A stretch of DNA of 41,820 bases from a virus. The notes under the pieces are model-generated. The model worked only from the letters and a program-made list of their open reading frames with translations, did no database searches and was not told the DNA's origin. Positions 1 to 7,504 of this stretch are shown piece by piece. Location of the stretch: the IMG/VR virus record IMGVR_UViG_3300037132_000361, positions 1 to 41,820 of that record, one strand, 5' to 3'. Position numbers and translations under genes: made by a program. How positions within the stretch are numbered: position 1 is the first letter of the stretch; the number at the start of each line of letters is the position of its first letter.

Positions 1-41
1 TCATCCTGGGAACATCGGTTCGAATCCGGTTAGGGGCGCCA
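1..41 (+). tRNA. 3' end of a tRNA gene (partial); probable attachment site
   Basis: The first 41 bases fold as the T arm and 3' acceptor of a tRNA: T stem ATCGG/CCGGT (14-18 with 26-30), T loop TTCGAAT (19-25), acceptor strand TAGGGGC (31-37), discriminator G38 and an encoded CCA at 39-41. The rest of the tRNA, including the anticodon, lies left of the window, so its identity cannot be read. The serine recombinase gene on the other strand terminates inside this segment, as expected for an att site at a tRNA 3' end. No second copy is present in the window, so the other att site is outside it. Confidence 0.7.
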
Positions 42-1518
42 TTTGCGGCGCGCGGGCGTCAGAAATCGGGATGAGCCCGAAAACATTGCCCGCCCCAACG
101 GTTCGAAGTCCCCCATCCCGTGTGTAGGCGAAACCAGCCGGAATCAAAGCCTGTTGGAACCGCGCCTTATCCACCGCGCCAAGGCGCTCCCAGATGCGCC
201 GTGCGTCGGCCAGCAGGTGCGTGGCCATCTCTACGGCCGCGCCGACGTCGAGGTCTTCAATCTCGGTGTCATGCTGGGCAGAGCGCGCGATAGCGATCTC
301 GGTGCGTAGCCTGGCAGAGGTCGCCTGGTACACGTCGTCAGTCACCACGCCCGAGAGTAACTTATCTGTGAGCCGCTCCATCTGCTGCTCGATCCGGGTT
401 AGGTTGTCTTTCGCGCGCGAGGTCTCGGCCTGGGTGGTCGCCTGTTCTTTTTTCCAAACGTCCAACACGATCTCTTTGAACAGCCGCATCACGGGCGAGG
501 TCTTGATGGTCAATGACCCGAGCAGCTCGGCCATCTGCCGTTCCAATTCATCGGCGCGAACACGGACCGCTCCGCACTTCCAGCAATGGTAGTAGCCGTA
601 GCTGGCGGACCGTCCGCGGCTGATGCTCGCGGTCAGGAGATTATTACAGTGCCCACAACGCACCGTGCCCTTTAGCGGCAGATCCTCGCGCGTGCGCTCG
701 TGGGGCTTGCTGGTGACACTACGGCCAGCCAGCACGGCCTGCACACGGTCAAAGGTTTCGTCAGACACGAGGCCCGGGAAGATGGTGCGCACTTCACGGC
801 CGGCGGTGAGCTTGCTGACAATCCGGCCGGCGTAGATCGGCATCCGGAGCATCCGGTGAAGATCGTTCAGATTGATCGTGCGACCGCGCGGCGTCTTAAT
901 GCCCAGGGCAAGCAATTTATCCACGGCCGCACGGACGCCGATCGCGCCAGAAGATATTTGTTCGAAGGCGCTACGCACCACGGCCCCCGTCTGCGGATCT
1001 TCGATCAGGACCGGCCGCTTTTGGGCATCGCGCGCGTTGACATAGCCCACAGGCGCCATATGCACCCAGCAGCCAGCCAACGCGAGTTGCTTCATGGCCA
1101 CGAGCGAGCGCTCAGCCTTGATGTCATTCTCCAACTCGGCCTGCAGTCCGTAGACCGTGCGGAGAATCTTGGCCGTCATGCCCTCGCCCAGGTGTTGCGT
1201 CGCGGAACAGAGGTCAACGCCGTGGGAGGCGAGCGTGTTGTGAAATACGGCTTGGTCGTAACCGTTCCGCGCAAACCGGTCCAGCTTCCACACCACCAGG
1301 TGCGTGATGCCTTCGCGCGAGGCGCCACAAAAGCGGATGGCCGCGAGGAACTGTTCACGGTCGGAAGTTTTCGCGCTCTCGCCGGCGTCGCTGAAAATCC
1401 GCACGACGTTCAGGCCATGCGCAGCGCAGTAGTCCCGACACACCCGCTCCTGGCTTTCCAGGCTGGTCCCTTCGACCTGCTCTTTCGAACTCACCCGCGT
1501 ATAAATTACGGCCTTCAT
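1..1518 (-). CDS. Large serine recombinase (phage integrase)
   Basis: Site-specific integrase of the serine family, 505 aa, expected to insert or excise the phage by a phosphoserine-DNA intermediate. The N-terminal resolvase domain (about 1-150) carries the catalytic serine in YTRVSSKEQ (S10). A recombinase domain follows (about 155-265), then a zinc ribbon (C288, C291, C312, C315) and a coiled coil (about 355-420), the usual large serine integrase order. Its start overlaps the stop of the upstream small gene (ATGA). The last 13 residues are read antisense through a tRNA 3' end, so integration could alter the C-terminus. The family is certain; the target tRNA is inferred. Confidence 0.95.
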   Translation of the reverse strand: MKAVIYTRVSSKEQVEGTSLESQERVCRDYCAAHGLNVVRIFSDAGESAKTSDREQFLAAIRFCGASREGITHLVVWKLDRFARNGYDQAVFHNTLASHGVDLCSATQHLGEGMTAKILRTVYGLQAELENDIKAERSLVAMKQLALAGCWVHMAPVGYVNARDAQKRPVLIEDPQTGAVVRSAFEQISSGAIGVRAAVDKLLALGIKTPRGRTINLNDLHRMLRMPIYAGRIVSKLTAGREVRTIFPGLVSDETFDRVQAVLAGRSVTSKPHERTREDLPLKGTVRCGHCNNLLTASISRGRSASYGYYHCWKCGAVRVRADELERQMAELLGSLTIKTSPVMRLFKEIVLDVWKKEQATTQAETSRAKDNLTRIEQQMERLTDKLLSGVVTDDVYQATSARLRTEIAIARSAQHDTEIEDLDVGAAVEMATHLLADARRIWERLGAVDKARFQQALIPAGFAYTRDGGLRTVGAGNVFGLIPISDARAPQMAPLTGFEPMFPG

Positions 1519-1709
1519 CGTGGACCTTTTGCGCGTCGGGCCCGAGGCACCGGCAGCGCTTTGAGTGTCACAGCCGCGAGACTATACAACTGGTCGCGAA
1601 GTGCAAGCATCTGCTCATCGGGCAGCATCGCGTAATCCGGGCCGAGCACTGCGCGGCAGTGCGCCAGCGAAAGCCGATCATCACGGAAATCTGACGGGCG
1701 GGCGATCAA
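1515..1709 (-). CDS. Small conserved phage protein preceding the recombinase
   Basis: A 64-aa protein squeezed between the replication-like gene and the integrase. The chosen start is TTG at 1709, which overlaps the upstream TGA as TTGA and sits 5 nt after a GAGGGG Shine-Dalgarno; the stop overlaps the integrase ATG. The segment LSLAHCRAVLGPDYAML followed by an amphipathic helix (LRDQLYSLAAVTLKAL) resembles short proteins I recall next to phage serine recombinases. Tight translational coupling suggests co-expression with the integrase, perhaps as an accessory or directionality factor, but the sequence does not show a function. A longer in-frame start at 1757 is possible but would overlap the upstream gene. 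Confidence 0.6.
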   Translation of the reverse strand: MIARPSDFRDDRLSLAHCRAVLGPDYAMLPDEQMLALRDQLYSLAAVTLKALPVPRARRAKGPR

Positions 1710-2764
1710 GGACGCCCCTCCATGTGCCGGTTGTAGATTCCGCGGAAATAGCGCCACAGTTCCAGCGGCGCTTGATCGCGACCGACGCGTGGAATCCGTC
1801 CCTCGGTTTTAAGCAAGGTCAGTTCGCGCAAGGCTGCGCGAAAAATCTGTTCTGCCGCCACATTGCCACCGCGCGCTACGGCCAGATCGCGCAGCATTTT
1901 CGCCGCTGTGTTCCGGTCCAACTGCGTGAACTTACCGACCGCCTTGCAGTAGGCGGTCACCGGATCATCCGCGTAAACGTCGGCATCCGTCCCGGCCGTC
2001 TCCCCTCCGCCCCCTTCAGGCCCTAAACCCAAGCCCTCGGCGCTCTCGGCTTCGGCGCCGTCTGTCTCTCTCTCTAAATCTAATTCTAAATTCTCTCTCT
2101 CCGTGACCCAGTCACCGTCTTCTTTCGGTGACTGGTCACGGCCCGAGCCCAAATCCCTACCCTTACCCGAACCCTGCCCTGAAACCCTAGGGGGCGGAGG
2201 GGAGACGGCCGGGAGCCCGCCGCCAGGAGGGTTAGGATTAGGAGATATATTCATATCTAGGGTATAGGGTCTAATCTCTGTGTGACCGGTCACACCTGAA
2301 TTTGCAGAATCAGGCCCAAACTCGCCAAACCGCCTTGCAGATCGTGAAACCCTTTGACGCGCCGCCGCGTTAGAAAGTGGTCCGGTTTGGTCTTCCACCC
2401 AGAAAGTCAGAAACAGCGTTGCGCCCTTATAATGGTCGGCCGGAAGCGGTGCCTGCGGCTTGATTTCCTGCCCACCCCGGACGGCCGTCAGATAGCCATC
2501 GAACAACAGCCGGTCCACCACCTGCCGCGCCCGCAGCGCCGATGTCCTCGGCACCTTGCGCAGCACCGCAATCACCTGCTCATACACCAAGCGATCATGC
2601 CCGCCGATCCGCAGTGACCCACGATTGTTCGTCAGCCCCGCCAGGTTGGAGAGATACGCATAGGCCCCCTTCACGTCCAACGGCCAGTCCAGATACGCCG
2701 GCTCGCCCATCAGCCGAGCGTGATGCGTAAAGTGGTAATAGATCGTCCGGCCTTCACCCGCCAT
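1706..2764 (-). CDS. Putative phage replication initiator / replisome organiser
   Basis: A 352-aa protein. Residues 1-140 look like a winged-helix replication-organiser domain (YYHFTHHARLMG..., then helices with basic residues). Residues about 150-240 are a low-complexity Gly/Pro/Ser/Glu linker, and residues about 245-350 form a helical C-terminal domain. This plan resembles lambda O-type and DnaD-like initiators. The linker-coding DNA (about 2060-2300) is rich in palindromes and unusually AT-rich, as for an origin embedded in an initiator gene. It lies in the early arm just upstream of the integrase. No helicase or primase is visible, so host enzymes are probably recruited. The function is inferred from architecture, not from a diagnostic motif. 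Confidence 0.5.
   Translation of the reverse strand: MAGEGRTIYYHFTHHARLMGEPAYLDWPLDVKGAYAYLSNLAGLTNNRGSLRIGGHDRLVYEQVIAVLRKVPRTSALRARQVVDRLLFDGYLTAVRGGQEIKPQAPLPADHYKGATLFLTFWVEDQTGPLSNAAARQRVSRSARRFGEFGPDSANSGVTGHTEIRPYTLDMNISPNPNPPGGGLPAVSPPPPRVSGQGSGKGRDLGSGRDQSPKEDGDWVTERENLELDLERETDGAEAESAEGLGLGPEGGGGETAGTDADVYADDPVTAYCKAVGKFTQLDRNTAAKMLRDLAVARGGNVAAEQIFRAALRELTLLKTEGRIPRVGRDQAPLELWRYFRGIYNRHMEGRP
2060..2300. other. Candidate phage replication origin inside the initiator gene
   Basis: Within the linker-coding part of the putative initiator are: a near-perfect 15-bp inverted repeat at 2102-2140 (CGTGACCCAGTCACCG against CGGTGACTGGTCACG, one extra C); a perfect 16-bp palindrome GTGTGACCGGTCACAC at 2280-2295 sharing the GTGACC/GGTCAC half-site; an AGATAT/ATATCT inverted repeat at 2243-2258 in a locally AT-rich stretch (about 2228-2280); and CCCTA/ACCCT-like short repeats at about 2153-2191. 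The combination of repeated half-sites and an AT-rich unwinding-like element resembles oriLambda within gene O. Origin function is inference. Confidence 0.45.
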
Positions 2765-2867
2765 GGCGTTCCCTCCAGAGCATGAAGAAACAGGCCAGCA
2801 GGAGAGCTGGCGTAGCGTGTTGATCGCTTGCGAAGAGGCAAATGAAGCCGGCTATTGCGAAGGCCAC
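2754..2867 (-). CDS. Candidate small membrane peptide
   Basis: A 37-aa ORF starting at GTG 2867, about 10 nt after AAGGA, and ending 11 nt inside the start of the replication-like gene. It fills an otherwise empty gap of about 125 nt between tightly packed genes. Two hydrophobic runs (VAFAIAGFICLFA and ALLLACFFMLW) end in a basic tail RERHGG, giving a small membrane hairpin. I recognise no family. Evidence is position, a plausible ribosome-binding site and hydrophobicity only, so it may not be expressed. Confidence 0.4.
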   Translation of the reverse strand: MAFAIAGFICLFASDQHATPALLLACFFMLWRERHGG

Positions 2868-2890
2868 CCCACAGATTTCCTTGTTTTGAT

Positions 2891-3709
2891 TCAGAACAGC
2901 TCCAGTTGCCGCGGCCGGACGCCCGCGGGCGTGGCCGGCGGCTGGGATTCGGTCGAAGTAAGGCCGGCATTCGCGGCCACGGTCGTATCCATGGCGCTGA
3001 CCTGGCCGGCGGCAGGTCTGGCGGTTTCAGGTGCCCCGCTGGGTGGGCCCGGCTGTTCCCCCGGTGGCGACGGCGGTGTATCCACGGCCGTCGCGAGTTG
3101 ATCCAACGTCGCAAGTTGGTAGGCCAGGCGACTGAACTGGTCACAGCCGTTCATCCGCAGTTGAATCCGCGTCATGGCCACACAGCGCGGGTCGATGTCC
3201 ATCCCGTAGAAGTGGACGTGGCGCAGCGCCGGCCGGCCGAGCTCGCCGACGACCACCTTGGCGAAGGCCAGCAGCATGACGCCGCTGCCAACGGCCGGGT
3301 CGCAAACGGTGACACAGCCTTTCTCCGCCACCTTGGCTTCGAAGTCCTCGCGCGAAAACTGCATCCGGGCCATCATCTCGGCCACCGGGCCCGGCGTGAA
3401 GAACTGGCCCGCCCGGACCGCGTGCAGATCAAGCCGCATGAACAGTTCGCCGAGCACGTCCTCGAACGGGTTGCGCTCGACCGCCTCCACATAAAGAAAC
3501 ATCAGCCGCCCGATCTCCGCGCCCTGGGCGGCCGTGTACTGGTCCAGCGTCTGCTTGAAGTGGTCAGGATCGTGGGTGGCATTGAGGAACGCCCAGACCG
3601 CTTCCAACCAGATCCGAAATAGATCGTAGGGATGCATGTGGCCAAACTCGTGGTTCTGCTCAAAAGAGCGTTGTAGGGCGCGGCACGCGGAGTCAGCGTC
3701 GAACGTCAT
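2891..3709 (-). CDS. N6-adenine DNA methyltransferase-like protein lacking motif IV
   Basis: A 272-aa protein related to HsdM-type N6-adenine methyltransferases. Residues 102-106 read QFFTP (the motif X region), 137-143 DPAVGSG (SAM-binding motif I) and 170-173 MDID (motif II acidic position). The protein then runs into a short helix and a Pro/Ala-rich tail without any NPPY/NPPF catalytic motif. It may therefore bind SAM without methylating adenine, or act with a partner. The start at 3709 overlaps the Cys-rich gene by 17 nt. The truncation looks clean, with no frameshift remnant before the next gene. Homology to the fold is firm; activity is doubtful. Confidence 0.75.
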   Translation of the reverse strand: MTFDADSACRALQRSFEQNHEFGHMHPYDLFRIWLEAVWAFLNATHDPDHFKQTLDQYTAAQGAEIGRLMFLYVEAVERNPFEDVLGELFMRLDLHAVRAGQFFTPGPVAEMMARMQFSREDFEAKVAEKGCVTVCDPAVGSGVMLLAFAKVVVGELGRPALRHVHFYGMDIDPRCVAMTRIQLRMNGCDQFSRLAYQLATLDQLATAVDTPPSPPGEQPGPPSGAPETARPAAGQVSAMDTTVAANAGLTSTESQPPATPAGVRPRQLELF

Positions 3710-3902
3710 GCCCTTCCTTGACGATGATGACCACGTCGCCGGCGCACACGCTGCACAGATCGACTTCCACCCAACTGCAGCCGCCCGGACACGCCCGGCG
3801 ATCGGTACAGCCACACACGCGGCAGCGCCGCACCTTGACCGTCTTCTTTACGGCCACGGCCGGACGCCCGGCGCGTGGCCGGTGGTTGTTGTGTTTGCTC
3901 AT
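3693..3902 (-). CDS. Small Cys-rich phage protein
   Basis: A 69-aa basic protein with a dense cysteine array: CRVCGCTDRRACPGGCSW, then DLCSVC, which would bind one or two zinc ions. The pattern of CxxCxC with a following GCxWVExDLCSxC recurs in many phage genomes as an uncharacterised domain. The start is ATG 3902 and its end overlaps the methyltransferase-like gene, so the two are probably translated together. A nucleic-acid-binding or partner role for the methyltransferase-like protein is possible but unproven. Confidence 0.65.
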   Translation of the reverse strand: MSKHNNHRPRAGRPAVAVKKTVKVRRCRVCGCTDRRACPGGCSWVEVDLCSVCAGDVVIIVKEGHDVRR

Positions 3903-3964
3903 GTCGCTCCAGATTAGAAACCGCCGGCGGATCATCGGCCGCCGGCGGCGGCGGGGTTGGTGGG

Positions 3965-5608
3965 TTATTTCTTGGCGTCCTTGGCTTGCGCTTCCTTCGC
4001 CCAGCTCTTGGGTTCCGGGATCTGCGCGACGGCGAACTCCAGCAGCTCGACCCACTTGAGCCCCAGCAGCCAGGCCAGCCGCTTGGCGTTGGCCATGCAC
4101 TCCTCGCCCAGTTGCGTCGGCAGCGCGAAGCCCAAGCTATCTTCCAGCGGTTTCTTGAGCTGCTCCCAGACCTGCTCGCGGACGCAATGGTCATCGTCCT
4201 TTTCCGTCTTGTCGAAGTCGGCCCAGCCGCCCTCGCGCTCCTCCTCGACCTCCATCATGTCTTGCGGCTCTTGCGCGCCCCACGCCGCCACCAGGCGTAG
4301 CCACCATTGATCCTTGAGCGCTTCCAGAGGATCGCCACCGGGCTTGGGCAGTTTCGACTTCGCCAGCTCCGGCTTGAGTTTTTCCACGATGATCAGGGCG
4401 ATGCGGCGGCTCTCCAGTCCCTCGCGCTTTTCGGCCATGGTCTTCGGCTTGGATTTATCACGACCGCCGTAGGCGCTTCCCGAGCTTTCGCGGTGCGGGA
4501 CGACGTGGATGACCTTGCCGGCGCCCGGACCCTGCATCACCAGCGCGGGCTTCGCGCCCTTCGCATCCGGCTTGACCTTTTCAAAGGCGTGCACGCCGAG
4601 CACCGTCTTATCCTCACGCAGCGGGTCAGACCACTGCAGGTCCTCGGTGACGACCTTGACCAGGCCCGGATGCTCCTGCCGCGCTTTGTCCTCGGCGCGC
4701 TTGAGATACGCGGCGAGCTTCACCGCCCAGCACGCGCCATCGAGGCAGCGGTCGTGCGCGGCCAGTTCCGCGGCCTCGTCGGTATCGTCGAACAGGCCCG
4801 GCGAATAGCTCGACCGCTTGGGGCATGTGTTGCACGGCCCCGCCGCCGGATGCAGCAACGCATCGTCGGCCGCCCAGGGCGCGAGCTTCAGCTCCTTGGT
4901 CAGGTTGGCCAACTGCCGCTTCAACCGGTCGCCGTCTTCCCAGAACCACTGCTGCTTGCCCTCGCCGGCGAGGAGGGTCCGCTGCACGTCGTGCGGATAT
5001 TTGGACAGCAGTTCCAGGCTAGCGTAGCTGCCGTGGTGGATCCCATGCTTGGGATTGTCCAGCGCCTTGAAGATCTCCGGCGCCAGGTCGCCGAGCGCCG
5101 CGCGCTGGACCACCCACGTCCACGGCCGGCCCAGTTGCGCGGACACTTCCTTGGAGCTCTTGCCCATGGCGAGCAGCTCGCCGACTTCCTTGGCCTCCTC
5201 GATCGGCGTCTTGTTCTCGCGCTGGAGGTTCTCGATGATGTGGATCTCCCGCGCCTCGCGGTCGGACAGTTCATAGATGGCCACCGGCACCAGCTTCGTC
5301 TGTGTCCGCTGCGCCGCATCGAGGCGGCGGCCGCCGCAGATCACTTCCAGCTTGCCGCCCTTGATCTCGCGCGCCACGAGGTTCTGCAGCACGCCCTTGG
5401 CGCGCACGCTCTGCAGCAGGCCCTCGTCGGCCTTGCGGTTCCCGTTCCACGGATTGGGCATCAGCCGGGCCGTCTCCACCAGGCCGACGCTCTTCGGCGG
5501 CTTCGCGATCAGCGGCGCCACCTTGTCCGGCGCAACCTTGGCGGTTCCGGACGCCACCCCACCCTGCTTGCCCTTCACCTGCTTCTCGACCTTCGTTTTC
5601 TTTTTCAT
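3965..5608 (-). CDS. ParB/RepB/Spo0J-family protein
   Basis: A 547-aa ParB-family protein. After a basic N-terminus (MKKKTKVEKQ) comes the ParB nucleotide-binding domain, with GGRR at 92-95 and the ENLQRENKTPIEEA box at 126-139, then a helix-turn-helix (about 150-172) that would read a parS-like or operator site. The central region has a cysteine cluster (CNTC...CLDGAC), and the C-terminal 250 residues form a long helical domain, seen in plasmid and phage ParB relatives. No ParA is in the window, so it may be a regulator or replication accessory factor rather than half of a partition system. A good AGGAG site precedes ATG 5608. Confidence 0.85.
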   Translation of the reverse strand: MKKKTKVEKQVKGKQGGVASGTAKVAPDKVAPLIAKPPKSVGLVETARLMPNPWNGNRKADEGLLQSVRAKGVLQNLVAREIKGGKLEVICGGRRLDAAQRTQTKLVPVAIYELSDREAREIHIIENLQRENKTPIEEAKEVGELLAMGKSSKEVSAQLGRPWTWVVQRAALGDLAPEIFKALDNPKHGIHHGSYASLELLSKYPHDVQRTLLAGEGKQQWFWEDGDRLKRQLANLTKELKLAPWAADDALLHPAAGPCNTCPKRSSYSPGLFDDTDEAAELAAHDRCLDGACWAVKLAAYLKRAEDKARQEHPGLVKVVTEDLQWSDPLREDKTVLGVHAFEKVKPDAKGAKPALVMQGPGAGKVIHVVPHRESSGSAYGGRDKSKPKTMAEKREGLESRRIALIIVEKLKPELAKSKLPKPGGDPLEALKDQWWLRLVAAWGAQEPQDMMEVEEEREGGWADFDKTEKDDDHCVREQVWEQLKKPLEDSLGFALPTQLGEECMANAKRLAWLLGLKWVELLEFAVAQIPEPKSWAKEAQAKDAKK

Positions 5609-5624
5609 GCTCTACTGCTCCTGT

Positions 5625-5642
5625 GTCCTCCATCCGGAGGAC
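5625..5642. repeat. Hairpin upstream of the ParB-family gene
   Basis: A perfect 7-bp inverted repeat GTCCTCC-ATCC-GGAGGAC lies between the zinc-ribbon gene and the ParB-family start, just upstream of the AGGAG ribosome-binding site. No T-tract follows, so it is more likely an RNA control hairpin or operator than a terminator. Confidence 0.35.
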
Positions 5643-5660
5643 GGGTTGTTTACGTTGGGG

Positions 5661-6389
5661 TTACTGCTCCGCATCCACGGCCGCGGCGAGTGCTGCTGTG
5701 TCCACGTCGGGCCACTTGCCGGCGGTGGACCACAAATCGCGCACGCGCTTGATCGCCTCGGCCGTGCTCAGTCCGCCTTCGGTCTGCTTGACGCCACGGA
5801 TCGTGGCGATCAGCTTCGGCGGGGTCGCTTCCCGCTGTGAACTGGTAGAGACCGGGGACGACGTCCGGGCCTCGGGCCGTGCCGAGATGGAGGTCTCGCC
5901 GGCTGGCGTGGACGGCTTGCCCTTGCCCGCGTTGATCTTTTCGCGCAGGCACTTCTTGCAGAGACCGCCCACCGGCTTCCCGTTGTGGGTGTAAAAGGAG
6001 TCGGCCGTTTTCGCGACGCGGCATTTCTTGCAGTTCGCGGTGGGCTGATGAGGATTCACGCGCGAACCCGCCGATTTTTTTTTCTCGGGAATTTTCGTTT
6101 GCTTGGCGGCATCCCGGCAGGTAGGGCAGCGCTTCTGCACGTTGCTGGTCCGCGTGTAGGGCAGTTGGCAGTCCACGCAGAGCGGCTGCGCTTTGGCGGC
6201 AGCCTTGGGCGCCCGGCCGGCGATCGGTAGGGTGATGCTTCCGCCGGTCGTCGTTGCAGCGCCCTCGCTCAGTTCAAGCTGGCCCGCGTAGGCCAGCGCC
6301 GCGCGCTCCAGATCCTGAAACGCGGCGATCAAGCCCGCGCCCAGTTCAATGATCACGCCGCCGGTTGTAGTGTGGCCGAGAATCTTCAT
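5661..6389 (-). CDS. Protein with two zinc-ribbon-like clusters, unknown function
   Basis: A 242-aa protein. Residues 1-70 are a hydrophobic/Ala-rich region. Two cysteine clusters follow: CVDC...CPTC (about 71-92) and CKKC...CKKC (about 120-147, with SFYTHNGKPVGGLCKKC), the second resembling short zinc ribbons in endonuclease or HNH-associated proteins. The tail is Ser/Thr/Pro-rich, ending in a helical segment. No HNH catalytic residues are evident. The start overlaps the upstream stop (ATGA), so it belongs to the early operon. Function unknown; nucleic-acid binding is a reasonable guess. Confidence 0.6.
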   Translation of the reverse strand: MKILGHTTTGGVIIELGAGLIAAFQDLERAALAYAGQLELSEGAATTTGGSITLPIAGRAPKAAAKAQPLCVDCQLPYTRTSNVQKRCPTCRDAAKQTKIPEKKKSAGSRVNPHQPTANCKKCRVAKTADSFYTHNGKPVGGLCKKCLREKINAGKGKPSTPAGETSISARPEARTSSPVSTSSQREATPPKLIATIRGVKQTEGGLSTAEAIKRVRDLWSTAGKWPDVDTAALAAAVDAEQ

Positions 6390-6808
6390 GAATCCCTCCC
6401 GCTGCTCTGCGGCAACTCGAGCTGCTCCGACTCCACTGACTGCTGGTCGGTCGTAAAGCTGCGCCGGCGGCCAAAGCTAAGCTTGGTCTGCACCGCCACG
6501 TCGCCCGCCAGCGGTTGCAGCGTCACCTGCAGCGTCACGGCAAATTTGAACTGCTTTCCAGGCGAGTTCGGGTTGTTCTCCACATGGTCCAAGTAGCAGG
6601 CCTGGAACATCTCGTAGGCCGCATCGAACCGAGCCTCCAGTAACCGGCCTGCCTGGAGCAACGTCGCCTTCCGCGTCTGGTCCGCCTTGTCCTTAATCTG
6701 TCCGGGCGATAGCGCCGCTGCCTTTCCTTCCGTTTCGTTCTCAGCCGGCCCGGCCGAGGCTGGCGAGGTTGAAGAGCTCGCCGGTGTCGTCGTTTTCTTT
6801 TTGCTCAT
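6386..6808 (-). CDS. Hypothetical early protein
   Basis: A 140-aa protein starting at ATG 6808, 6 nt downstream of GAGAGGGA. The first 35 residues are a low-complexity Lys/Thr/Ser/Ala tail, followed by a helical region (KATLLQAGRLLEARFDAAYE) and a beta-rich segment (FKFAVTLQVTLQPLAGDV). It overlaps the preceding zinc-finger gene by 68 nt out of frame, a long overlap here, so a later start cannot be excluded. I do not recognise the family. Its position among early genes suggests a replication or regulation accessory. Confidence 0.5.
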   Translation of the reverse strand: MSKKKTTTPASSSTSPASAGPAENETEGKAAALSPGQIKDKADQTRKATLLQAGRLLEARFDAAYEMFQACYLDHVENNPNSPGKQFKFAVTLQVTLQPLAGDVAVQTKLSFGRRRSFTTDQQSVESEQLELPQSSGRDS

Positions 6809-7019
6809 TGAATTCCCTCTCACTGATCGTCTTTTCAACGTGGTTGCTGGCCTGCTCACGCCAGAAGCCCTGCTTGTGTTCCGGATGGGCATCGCGAACG
6901 TGAAAGATCAGGATGCCTTCGCCGCCCTCGTGCGTGAACGCCGTGTCCGCCCAGTCGCAGAAAGGACACTGAGCCAGGAAGGGCATCTGAGATGTCGCGT
7001 GTTTCACGGTCTCGCTCAA
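6741..7019 (-). CDS. Small zinc-finger protein
   Basis: A 92-aa protein with CPFCDW (C18/C21) followed by HVRDAHPEH, giving a C2H2-like zinc site, then an acidic Glu/Asn-rich tail. The ATG at 7019 overlaps the SleB-like gene stop (ATGA), implying translational coupling. It is likely a small DNA- or protein-binding factor of the early operon; no specific family is recognised. Confidence 0.6.
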   Translation of the reverse strand: MSETVKHATSQMPFLAQCPFCDWADTAFTHEGGEGILIFHVRDAHPEHKQGFWREQASNHVEKTISEREFNEQKENDDTGELFNLASLGRAG

Positions 7020-7504
7020 GTGGGTACCGGCGTGTCAGCCTTCGGTTGCCAGAACGTCAGGCCACCGATCGTCACGGGATGGGCCATCTGCGCGGCCCAG
7101 GACGGCACGACGGCCACGGGATGGAAATGGGTCCACAGTCCGCGCGGCTCAAAGCCACCCGTGCAGAGCTGGTTGCCAATCTGGTAGCAGTGGAACCAGT
7201 TGACGGCCTCGCCCATGTTCGCACCGATCCTCAAGATGACGCGGCCCAAGAGATCGTCCCGACCTGCCTTGCCCAGGAAGAACTGCCGCGGATGCATGCA
7301 GACCTCGACCAAGCGCGCGGCGTCGGGCACAGGCGTCGTGGAGGGTGGCACTTCCTCCGGCGTCAGTTGTGCGCGATTGAAGATCACCGAGGCGACCGCC
7401 TGCTTGACCGTCAGCGGCTCGCCGCGCGCCTCGCCCCAGATCGCCAGCGCCACGATGACCGGCGGTGTGAGCGGCGTCGCCGCCAGTTCGCACGCGCTGT
7501 TCAC
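7016..7504 (-). CDS. SleB-like cell wall hydrolase
   Basis: A 162-aa protein with the SleB/CwlJ hydrolase signature near the N-terminus: VALAIWGEARGEP, with the Glu of GEARG as the family's catalytic acid, then QAVASVIFNRA. This family cleaves peptidoglycan glycan strands, so it is a candidate endolysin. There is no signal peptide. It is coupled to the upstream small membrane protein by a GTGA overlap at 7501-7504, and a membrane protein next to a muralytic enzyme fits a holin-endolysin pair. Its place in the early-side operon instead of the late operon is unusual, so a lysogeny role is also possible. Confidence 0.75.
   Translation of the reverse strand: MNSACELAATPLTPPVIVALAIWGEARGEPLTVKQAVASVIFNRAQLTPEEVPPSTTPVPDAARLVEVCMHPRQFFLGKAGRDDLLGRVILRIGANMGEAVNWFHCYQIGNQLCTGGFEPRGLWTHFHPVAVVPSWAAQMAHPVTIGGLTFWQPKADTPVPT

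Noticed and set aside
700-1635. A 311-codon plus-strand ORF across the integrase gene
   Set aside because: It is the antisense of the recombinase, Arg/His-rich without any domain, and the opposite strand has full family motifs. The same applies to long plus-strand ORFs at about 4307-5752, 15215-16549 and 30225-31835, which are GC-skewed shadows.
2060-2100. CT-rich microsatellite (TCTCTCTC...AAATTCTCTCTC)
   Set aside because: It is in frame within the initiator linker, encoding Glu/Arg/Leu residues. On its own it is low-complexity coding; only the nearby palindromes were kept as origin evidence.
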